A stretch of 25,496 nucleotides of DNA from the NCBI GenBank assembly GCA_964538355.1, contig CAZIFC010000031.1, positions 1-25,496 on the forward strand, read 5' to 3'. Origin of the DNA: Bilophila sp964538355. GTDB taxonomy: Bacteria; Desulfobacterota; Desulfovibrionia; Desulfovibrionales; Desulfovibrionaceae. Under the pieces are notes generated by a model. It saw nothing but the letters and a program-made list of their open reading frames with translations. It searched no databases and had not been told where the DNA came from. A program made the position numbers and the translations under genes. Shown one piece after another: positions 1-5,377 of the stretch. How positions within the stretch are numbered: the stretch's first letter is position 1; every line of letters starts with the position of its first letter.

Positions 1-10
1 AGAAAGGCTT

Positions 11-47
11 CCCTCTCCCCTCCCCAAACCCCACCCCTCTCCCTCCC
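11..47. repeat. C-rich/G-rich tract with quadruplex potential
   Basis: The plus strand carries seven runs of three or more C within 37 bases (11-13, 17-20, 22-25, 29-32, 34-37, 41-43, 45-47), with only short A or T interruptions. The minus strand is therefore a purine tract with seven G-runs and short loops, which fits the usual G-quadruplex pattern. It lies at the window edge, so its full extent is unknown. The rest of 48-268 shows no convincing gene; the longest open frame entering from the left edge on plus (stop at 223-225) has an unprotein-like start. Confidence 0.6.
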
Positions 48-268
48 AAGACTTTTGATTGGTGGGGAGGCTGCCCGTGGGAAGTTCGTTCCGCCACCAT
101 GTGCGGGGCTGGATTGTAATCGGTTGCGTACGGTGTTTTCGCTGCTGAGATCCATGCGGCTTCCATCTGCCGTTGGCGGAATGAGTCGGGGAACGGAGCC
201 GCCGGGAACCTGTTTTCCGTGCTGAACGGCTCCATACTGTGACAACGTGAATCTCGGGCAGCACCTTC

Positions 269-331
269 AAATGAAAGGAGAGCGGTTCCGTATCCGGCGC
301 AAGCCGGGGCGGAACCGCTCTCCTTTCATTT
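269..331. terminator. Long 22-bp perfect hairpin with GNRA-type inner loop
   Basis: Bases 269-290 and 310-331 are perfect reverse complements (22 bp). Between them, CCGGC (294-298), GCAA (299-302) and GCCGG (303-307) form an inner five-pair stem with a GNRA tetraloop when read as plus-strand RNA. It lies downstream of the minus-strand EF-G-2 gene and is probably part of its transcription end or an RNA-stabilising hairpin. There is no strong U-tract on either side, so the terminator label is tentative. Confidence 0.5.
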
Positions 332-340
332 CGAGGGGGT

Positions 341-363
341 CTGGGGGGAATCATTCCCCCCAG
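341..363 (-). terminator. Hairpin directly behind the EF-G-2 gene
   Basis: CTGGGGGGAA (341-350) and TTCCCCCCAG (354-363) are perfect 10-bp arms around a 3-base spacer. It sits 22 bases after the stop codon of the minus-strand EF-G-2 gene and ahead of the longer hairpin at 269-331. No U-tract follows, so it may be a 3'-end protecting hairpin rather than a complete intrinsic terminator. Confidence 0.45.
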
Positions 364-385
364 CCGCCGGAGGCATTTCTTCCTC

Positions 386-2452
386 CTATTCTTCAGCCTT
401 CGCCTTCTGATGCTCGGCGATGACCTTGTCCACGATAGGCTGCGGGGCTTCTTCGTAGTGGTCGAACTCCATGGTAAAGACGCCCTGTCCGCCGGTAATG
501 GAACGCAGTTCCGGCGCATAGCGGAGCACTTCGCTCATGGGGATATGCGTTTTGATTTCCGTGATGCCGCTCTGGGAGTCGGAACCCAGCACCTTGCCGC
601 GACGGGAAGAGAGGTCGCCGATCACGTCACCCATGTATTCGTCGGGGACAGATACGGAAAGCAGAACGATGGGTTCAAGAAGAACGGGCTTGAGCCCTTC
701 GATAGCCTTCTTGAAGGCCAGCGAACCGGCAACCTTGAAGGCCATTTCCGAAGAGTCCACGGTGTGGTAGCTTCCGTCATAGAGACGAACCTTGAAGTCC
801 ACGACCGGGCAGCCGGCAATGAAGCCGCGGGCCGCGGTTTCCTGAATCCCCTTGTCGATGGCGGGAATGTAGTTGCGCGGAATCGCACCGCCGACAATGG
901 CATCCTCAAAGACATAGCCGGAACCGCGCGGCAACCCTTCCATCTCGATCCAGCAGTCACCAAACTGGCCGCGCCCGCCGCTCTGCTTCTTGTGCCGGCC
1001 CTGCACCTGCACCTTGCCGCGCACGGTTTCACGATAGGGAACCTTGGGCGTCTTGAGCAGGATTTCAACCTTGGAACGACGCTTGGCCCGCTCCACCGAC
1101 GTTTCGATGTGTAGCTGGCCCATGCCGGAAAGCAGGATGTCTCCGGATTCTTCGTCACGGCCCAGCTTGAGGGTCACGTCTTCTTCCAGCAGCTTCTGGA
1201 CGGCGGAGTACACCTTGTCTTCGTCGCCCTTTTCCTTGGGAGCCAAGGCGAAGGTGATGAGCTGGGGCGGAAGCTGCGGCATGGCGACGGAGAAGGGAGC
1301 CTTTTCGTCGCAGAGCGTATCGCCCGTACGGGTGTTCTTCAGCTTGCCCACGGCAACGATTGCGCCGGGGCCGAGCACGTCCTTGCAGGGCGTTTGGGTC
1401 TTTCCGTCAAGATAAAGCAGGGAGCCGAGGCGTTCCGCGTCTTCCGTCCGCATGTTCTTCAGCGTGCTGTCGCTGCTGATGGAACCGGAAATGACGCGCA
1501 CCATGTTGAGCTGCCCGGAGAACGGGTCGGCGATCGTCTTGAAGACGAAGCAGCAGGCGGGGGCTTCGTCGCTGGAGCTGCGCTCGTTGCCGTCGGCGTC
1601 GAGGAAGGCCGGACGTTCCAGAGGGGAGGGGAAGAGGCGGGCAATGGTGTCGAGCAGTTCGCGGCCACCCTTGTTTTCAAGAGAAGAGCCGACCACAACA
1701 GGGGTCAGGCTACCGTTGAGCACGCCCTTGCGAAGGCCGAAGGCAATGTCTTCATCGGAAAGCGAACCTTCTTCAAGGTACTTTTCCATCAGCTCTTCGT
1801 CGGATTCGGCGATATTTTCCACAGTGGTGTCGTGGAGCAGAGAGGCGTCATCGGCAAGGGCATCCGGCACGAGGGCTTCGACGGTGGTACCGTTTTCACC
1901 GAACATGAGGGCCTTGCCGCCGAGGATATCCACCACGCCGGTAAAGGCTTCGCCATCAATGATGGGCATGTACAGGGTGACGGGCTTCATGCCGAGCACG
2001 GCGGAGAGACCGTTGAAGGCCATATCGAAATCGGCGCGGTCGCGATCCAGCTTGTTGATGAACACCAGGGAGGGCAGGCCCGCTTCGCGCACGGCTTTCC
2101 AGATACGGCGGGTGAGCGGACGGACGCCGTCCACGGCGTCAATCGTGAGAATGGCCGCGTCGACACCCATGAGCAGGCAGGGAAGATCGCCGGTAAAGTT
2201 GGCGTCGCCCGGAACATCCATCAAAAAGTGGCGGTCCTTGTTCCAGAGGAAAGTCGCGAAGCCCGGCTGAATGGAACCGCGCCGCTTGATTTCTTCCGGT
2301 TCGTAGTCAAGCGTGGTCGTGCCTTCTTCAATGGCCCCCAGACGGTTGATGACGCCGCTCTGGAAGAGCAGCATTTCCGCCAGTGAGGTTTTCCCGCAGC
2401 CGCCTGTACCGATGAGGGCGTAAGTTCTCTGGTTATCCAAGGCCTTGGACAT
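386..2452 (-). CDS. Elongation factor G-like GTPase, EF-G-2 type
   Basis: Translational GTPase of 688 residues with the full EF-G architecture: G domain, domain II, III, IV and V. Seen: P-loop GTGGCGKT at 15-22, NKLD at 133-136, a domain IV segment HKKQSGGRGQFG as in canonical EF-G, and a normal C-terminal domain ending in an acidic/lysine tail. Odd: switch II reads DVPGDANF (79-86), so the catalytic His of the usual DTPGH motif is Asp, and switch I reads RRGSIQ instead of RGITI, so the Mg-contacting Thr is missing. This resembles the Thermus EF-G-2 group (where the His position is Tyr), not the translocase encoded in str operons. It sits alone, with start ATG preceded by AGGAGAGG at a 3-base distance, its own promoter near 2600 and hairpins behind it. 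Role unknown; ribosome binding is likely from the fold, while efficient GTP hydrolysis is doubtful. Confidence 0.9.
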   Translation of the reverse strand: MSKALDNQRTYALIGTGGCGKTSLAEMLLFQSGVINRLGAIEEGTTTLDYEPEEIKRRGSIQPGFATFLWNKDRHFLMDVPGDANFTGDLPCLLMGVDAAILTIDAVDGVRPLTRRIWKAVREAGLPSLVFINKLDRDRADFDMAFNGLSAVLGMKPVTLYMPIIDGEAFTGVVDILGGKALMFGENGTTVEALVPDALADDASLLHDTTVENIAESDEELMEKYLEEGSLSDEDIAFGLRKGVLNGSLTPVVVGSSLENKGGRELLDTIARLFPSPLERPAFLDADGNERSSSDEAPACCFVFKTIADPFSGQLNMVRVISGSISSDSTLKNMRTEDAERLGSLLYLDGKTQTPCKDVLGPGAIVAVGKLKNTRTGDTLCDEKAPFSVAMPQLPPQLITFALAPKEKGDEDKVYSAVQKLLEEDVTLKLGRDEESGDILLSGMGQLHIETSVERAKRRSKVEILLKTPKVPYRETVRGKVQVQGRHKKQSGGRGQFGDCWIEMEGLPRGSGYVFEDAIVGGAIPRNYIPAIDKGIQETAARGFIAGCPVVDFKVRLYDGSYHTVDSSEMAFKVAGSLAFKKAIEGLKPVLLEPIVLLSVSVPDEYMGDVIGDLSSRRGKVLGSDSQSGITEIKTHIPMSEVLRYAPELRSITGGQGVFTMEFDHYEEAPQPIVDKVIAEHQKAKAEE

Positions 2453-2483
2453 AGTCCTCTCCTGCTTCTATGGGTTACCAGTT

Positions 2484-2503
2484 CCCTTCGGAATGCCAAA
2501 GGG
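2484..2503 (-). other. Small hairpin in the EF-G-2 mRNA leader
   Basis: CCCTTCGG (2484-2491) and CCAAAGGG (2496-2503) form an 8-pair stem with one G-T wobble around a 4-base loop. It lies about 30 bases ahead of the EF-G-2 start codon inside the roughly 120-base leader, outside the Shine-Dalgarno sequence. It could affect mRNA stability; nothing more can be said. Confidence 0.3.
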
Positions 2504-2578
2504 ATTGCCGTTATGTTCCCTGACGCGGGGAAAAAGGCTCCGCACGCCGGGCCCGCTTGCAAACTAGAGTTACTATCT

Positions 2579-2608
2579 GTCATAGGGAGTAGTCTCCATG
2601 TATGTCAA
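2579..2608 (-). promoter_or_regulatory. Sigma-70-like promoter for the EF-G-2 gene
   Basis: On the minus strand a perfect TTGACA (-35, 2603-2608) is followed after 18 bases by TATGAC (-10, 2579-2584, four of six consensus bases). The predicted transcript would start near 2572, about 120 bases upstream of the ATG. Confidence 0.55.
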
Positions 2609-2651
2609 GGGGGTCTTTTTCTATCCGACTTAACTATGCTTTTTTGAGCTG

Positions 2652-2672
2652 AAAAAACGGGGTTCCGCCCCG
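2652..2672 (-). terminator. Minus-strand intrinsic terminator upstream of EF-G-2
   Basis: On the minus strand CGGGG-CGGAA-CCCCG is followed directly by six T (hairpin 2658-2672, U-tract 2652-2657). It points towards the EF-G-2 promoter, although no minus-strand gene lies upstream. It would stop antisense transcripts coming from the rsmA side, or end a short unannotated RNA. Confidence 0.5.
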
Positions 2673-2718
2673 CTTGTGTCTTTTGGCTCAAGAATGCCGG
2701 AGGTGCTGGCCCGTCCAT

Positions 2719-2746
2719 TTGACAGGCCGGACGAAACGAGTAGTAT
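2719..2746 (+). promoter_or_regulatory. Sigma-70-like promoter for rsmA
   Basis: Perfect TTGACA (2719-2724) followed after 16 bases by TAGTAT (2741-2746, four of six). A transcript from here would have a leader of about 135 bases before the TTG start of rsmA. I see no gene or known riboswitch in 2747-2888. Confidence 0.45.
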
Positions 2747-2888
2747 TTCTGCTCGCGTTCTTTTCGGATCCGTTGCACCGTATCCCGAAAGAATCGGCAG
2801 GGCGCGCATTTTTTTCGGTTCCTTTCTTTCGAGAGCCTGCTGCCTTGTCGGATGCCTTCCCCCGACTCCTGAATCCTGCGAGGATATT

Positions 2889-3701
2889 TTGACAGCAGCA
2901 CCGCGCGCCAAGAAAAGTCTTGGGCAACATTTTTTGAAGGACGTCAAAACGTCGTCCCGCATCGTGGATCTTTTGCGGATAGAGGCGGAAGATCGGGTGC
3001 TGGAGATCGGGCCGGGGCCGGGTGCCATTACCGATATTATCCATGCACGCGGGCCTGCCGTATTCCGCCTGATTGAAAAAGACAGCTACTGGGCTGCGTT
3101 CCATGCCGAGAAGGAGCGTCCTGCTCCTGCCGTGGACGTGCTCAACGACGACGCGCTGGCGTTTCCGTGGGAATCGCTGGAAGGCCCGTGGAAAATCATC
3201 AGCAACCTTCCGTACAACGTCGGCTCCCCCCTCATATGGGATATCGTCTCCCGCACTCCAGAACTGACGCGGGCGGTGTTCATGGTGCAGAAGGAAGTGG
3301 CGGAACGCCTGTATGCCAGACCCGGAACCAAGGATTACGGAGCGTTGTCGGTTTGGGTGCAGAGCTATGTCCGCGTGGAGTGGGGCTTTGTCGTCCCTCC
3401 GGGCGCGTTCAGCCCGCCGCCGAAGGTTGATTCGGCAGTGGTTACGTTCATCCCGTTGCCGAAGGAGCAGCATCCGGCCAACCCCCGTGCGCTGTCGTCC
3501 ATGCTGAAACTGTGCTTCCAGCTGCGGCGCAAGCAGCTGCAATCCATCCTCAGGCGTTCGGGGAAGGGCGATCCTGTCTCTGTGCTTGAAGGGCTGGGCA
3601 TTGCCCCGGAAGCGCGGCCCGAAACCCTGACGACCAAGCAGTTTCAGCAGCTTGCCGAAGCTTTTGCCGGCCCGGGAGTTGACTTCCGCGAAAAAAAATG
3701 A
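2889..3701 (+). CDS. rsmA: 16S rRNA adenine dimethyltransferase RsmA/KsgA
   Basis: Dimethylates two adjacent adenines in the 3' helix of 16S rRNA during late small-subunit assembly. About 270 residues, normal for the family. Seen: the N-terminal family signature KKSLGQHFLKD (residues 8-18), SAM-binding loop EIGPGPG (39-45), and the catalytic NLPY motif at 106-109, followed by the C-terminal substrate domain. The open frame runs upstream to about 2676 but that part has no homologous character. I choose TTG at 2889, which has GAGG five bases upstream and gives the usual short N-terminus before the SLGQHF motif. It is followed 168 bases later by the HU gene on the same strand. The TTG start suggests modest expression. 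Confidence 0.93.
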   Translation: MTAAPRAKKSLGQHFLKDVKTSSRIVDLLRIEAEDRVLEIGPGPGAITDIIHARGPAVFRLIEKDSYWAAFHAEKERPAPAVDVLNDDALAFPWESLEGPWKIISNLPYNVGSPLIWDIVSRTPELTRAVFMVQKEVAERLYARPGTKDYGALSVWVQSYVRVEWGFVVPPGAFSPPPKVDSAVVTFIPLPKEQHPANPRALSSMLKLCFQLRRKQLQSILRRSGKGDPVSVLEGLGIAPEARPETLTTKQFQQLAEAFAGPGVDFREKK

Positions 3702-3798
3702 TTGACCAGAATGAGGTCGAATACAAGCTTTTCCCAATAATTGACCCATGATCAATGGGGATTGCAACAGAAGGCAGCCCCGGATCCGGTGGGCGCGA

Positions 3799-3827
3799 TT
3801 GCGGAGCGCGGCGTGGTGGTGTATCAT
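3799..3827 (+). promoter_or_regulatory. Promoter for the HU gene
   Basis: TTGCGG (3799-3804), a 17-base spacer and TATCAT (3822-3827, five of six). The -35 is weak (three of six). It lies about 40 bases ahead of the HU start. Upstream, CCCAT/ATGGG arms around GATCA near 3747-3761 form a small inverted repeat of unknown meaning. Confidence 0.45.
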
Positions 3828-3869
3828 GTCAGGCGACGTCCGCGGTCGGAAACGCGCAAGGAGTCGATG

Positions 3870-4145
3870 ATGACCAAGGCAGATCTCGTCGCGCAGATTG
3901 CAGCGAAGGCCGACATGTCCAAAACGGCTGCGGAACGTTCCCTCAATGCCATGCTCGAATCCATTCAGGAACTGTTGGCGGAAGACGGCAAGCTCACCCT
4001 GACCGGCTTTGGGACGTTTGTAGCCGAAGCCCGTGAAGAACGTCTGGGGCGCAATCCCCGCACCGGAGAGCCGATTACCATCGCCGCCTCCACCGTCGTG
4101 CGCTTCCGTCCCGGCAAGCTCCTCAAGGATGCCCTCAACAAGTAA
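3870..4145 (+). CDS. HU-family DNA-binding protein
   Basis: Small nucleoid protein of 91 residues that binds and bends DNA as a dimer. Seen: N-terminal helices beginning MTKADLVAQIA, the conserved GFGTF segment, and the DNA-binding arm sequence RNPRTGEPI followed by the usual VRFRPGK end, all typical of HU and IHF. The arm and its length fit HU; IHF cannot be excluded from sequence alone. Two ATG codons are adjacent; the second (3870) has AAGGAG six bases upstream and gives the canonical N-terminus, so I prefer it over 3867. The stop codon overlaps the Shine-Dalgarno of the next small gene, indicating co-transcription. Confidence 0.93.
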   Translation: MTKADLVAQIAAKADMSKTAAERSLNAMLESIQELLAEDGKLTLTGFGTFVAEAREERLGRNPRTGEPITIAASTVVRFRPGKLLKDALNK

Positions 4146-4157
4146 GGAGAATAGCAG

Positions 4158-4364
4158 ATGTTGCACGGCGAAACGATCCATAGCCCCCTTCCTCAGGACA
4201 TTCCGTGGTGGTCCCCCGATTTTGCGGTCTTTTTCGGGGTGCTGTATCTGGTCCTGTTCGTGATCGGCTCCGGCGTGGCCTATGTGCTCCTCCGGTCCAT
4301 GTGGGATACCTGCCACCATGTTTGCGGCGGGCACGGCGAGGAGCCTTCGGCGGAAGGGCATTAG
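4158..4364 (+). CDS. Small single-helix membrane protein with Cys/His-rich tail
   Basis: A 68-residue protein I do not recognise. It has one hydrophobic helix at about residues 22-45, preceded by a short polar N-terminus and followed by a tail with C52, H53, H54, C56 and H59, then an acidic end. The Cys/His cluster could bind a metal or heme, but no CxxCH or other established motif is present. The start has AAGGAGA seven bases upstream, overlapping the HU stop codon, so it is translated from the HU transcript. The strong ribosome-binding site and the protein-like composition support a real gene. No function should be assigned. Confidence 0.75.
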   Translation: MLHGETIHSPLPQDIPWWSPDFAVFFGVLYLVLFVIGSGVAYVLLRSMWDTCHHVCGGHGEEPSAEGH

Positions 4365-4379
4365 GGCTTGCCTTTTTTC
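4354..4379 (+). terminator. Possible weak terminator after the HU operon
   Basis: AAGGGCA and TGCCTT can pair with one bulged G, followed by a run of T up to 4378. It overlaps the stop codon of the small membrane protein gene. The stem is short, so termination would be partial. Confidence 0.35.
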
Positions 4380-4396
4380 AAAGAGTCATTTATCTT
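4368..4396 (+). promoter_or_regulatory. Possible promoter for rpsU
   Basis: TTGCCT (4368-4373), 17-base spacer, TATCTT (4391-4396). Both boxes match only partly (three and four of six), but the spacing is ideal and it sits about 75 bases ahead of rpsU, where a macromolecular-synthesis operon promoter is expected. Confidence 0.35.
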
Positions 4397-4470
4397 CCCT
4401 CTTCTGTCTTCAGGTTAATGGGTTTCATGGCTCGCCCTGGACAGTATTTTACAAAGAGGGGGTGATGACC

Positions 4471-4674
4471 ATGCCCGGAGTCTTTCTGAACGAAGACGAC
4501 TACAATTTCGATATCGCTCTGCGCCGCTTTAAGAAGCAGGTTGAAAAGGCCGGCATTCTTTCTGAAATGAAGAAGCGTCAGCATTTCGAAAAGCCGAGCG
4601 TCATGCGCAAGAAGAAAAAGGCCGCCGCCCGCAAGCGTCTGCTGAAGAAAATGCGTAAGATGAACGCCGCCTAG
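4471..4674 (+). CDS. rpsU: 30S ribosomal protein S21
   Basis: Small-subunit protein of 67 residues, needed near the anti-Shine-Dalgarno end of 16S rRNA for initiation. Seen: the canonical start MPGVFLNEDDYNFD, the RRFKKQVEKAG helix, and the very basic end KKKKAAARKRLLKKMRKM. The start at 4471 gives the family N-terminus and has GAGGGGG about 8 bases upstream; the in-frame ATG at 4465 is less likely. It is the first gene of the rpsU-dnaG-rpoD type cluster. The open frame upstream of 4471 is not coding. Confidence 0.95.
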   Translation: MPGVFLNEDDYNFDIALRRFKKQVEKAGILSEMKKRQHFEKPSVMRKKKKAAARKRLLKKMRKMNAA

Positions 4675-4680
4675 TCCTTT

Positions 4681-4713
4681 CTGTTTCCTCATTCCGCGAG
4701 GGTGCGGAAACAG
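4681..4713 (+). terminator. Hairpin after rpsU
   Basis: CTGTTTCC (4681-4688) pairs with GGAAACAG (4706-4713). A competing shorter stem TTCCGC (4692-4697) with GCGGAA (4704-4709) shares part of the same bases. No U-tract follows, so it may be an mRNA processing or stability element. Confidence 0.4.
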
Positions 4714-4747
4714 ATAAGGAAAGGGGTTTCGGAACGCTCCATCGTTT

Positions 4748-4774
4748 GACGGGAGTGCATCCCGTCCGGTTTTC
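4748..4774 (+). terminator. Internal terminator-like hairpin between rpsU and yqeY
   Basis: GACGGGA (4748-4754) and TCCCGTC (4760-4766) are perfect 7-bp arms around a 5-base loop, followed by CGG and a run of four T. It resembles a leaky intrinsic terminator. In the E. coli macromolecular-synthesis operon a terminator between rpsU and dnaG lowers expression of the downstream genes, and this element is placed to do the same. The rest of 4675-4895 shows no gene and no clear promoter; GCGTTT recurs four times between about 4803 and 4867. Confidence 0.5.
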
Positions 4775-4895
4775 TGGCGGGGGCATCCTGCGGACGAGCG
4801 GAGCGTTTCAGCGTTTGTTTCTCATGCGTTTGCACGATCTGTTGGCGCATGCGGCCGAAATGCGTTTCTTTCATCCTCTCTCCCCGGGAACTGCC

Positions 4896-5339
4896 ATGTC
4901 TCTGACAACGCGTATCGAGCAGGATTACATCGCTGCCTACAAGGCCAAGGATGCCCTGCGTCTGGGTGTGTTGCGTCTTTTGAAGACCGCCGCCAAGAAC
5001 CTTCAGGTGGAACTCATGCGGCCCGTCACCGACGAAGAGCTGGCCAGCGTCATCCAGAAGCAGGCCAAGCAGCGTCAGGATTCCATCGAGCAGTTTACCA
5101 ATGCCAATCGTCCCGATTTGGCGGAAAAGGAAGCTGCGGAACTTTCCATCCTGAAAGACTATCTCCCCGAACAGCTCTCCGAAGAAGAACTGTCCGCCGC
5201 CATTGATGCCGCCATCGCCGCTCTTGGAGTGACCAACATGTCCGGCATGGGCAAGGTCATTCAGTCCGTTATGGGCGAGTACAAGGGCCGTGTGGATGGC
5301 AAGGCCGTCAGCACGGCGGTCAAGTCCCGCCTGAGCTAG
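4896..5339 (+). CDS. yqeY: GatB/YqeY domain protein
   Basis: A 147-residue protein of the YqeY family, which shares an all-helical fold with the tail of the amidotransferase subunit GatB. Its molecular role is not settled; a tRNA-related role is inferred from the shared domain. Seen: the N-terminal pattern MSLTTRIEQDYIAAYKAKD, LGVLRLLKTAAKN, the AELSILKDYLPEQLSEEEL segment and the GMGKVIQSVM...GRVDGK end, all typical. Length matches the family. The start has only a weak GGGAA upstream; the longer open frame back to 4746 has no family character. It lies between rpsU and mutS2, a common neighbourhood for this family. Confidence 0.92.
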   Translation: MSLTTRIEQDYIAAYKAKDALRLGVLRLLKTAAKNLQVELMRPVTDEELASVIQKQAKQRQDSIEQFTNANRPDLAEKEAAELSILKDYLPEQLSEEELSAAIDAAIAALGVTNMSGMGKVIQSVMGEYKGRVDGKAVSTAVKSRLS

Positions 5340-5377
5340 CCCCCGCGCGGGACGCCGCGTCTGGGAAGTGAGTTTGC

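Noticed and set aside
1..225. Possible 3' end of a plus-strand gene entering from the left edge
   Set aside because: The frame is open to a stop at 223-225, but its translation is dominated by Pro/Ser/Leu from the C-rich tract and shows no protein-like pattern.
2688..4361. 557-codon open frame antisense to rsmA, HU and the small membrane protein
   Set aside because: It crosses three independent genes on the other strand and their promoters, so it cannot be a real gene.
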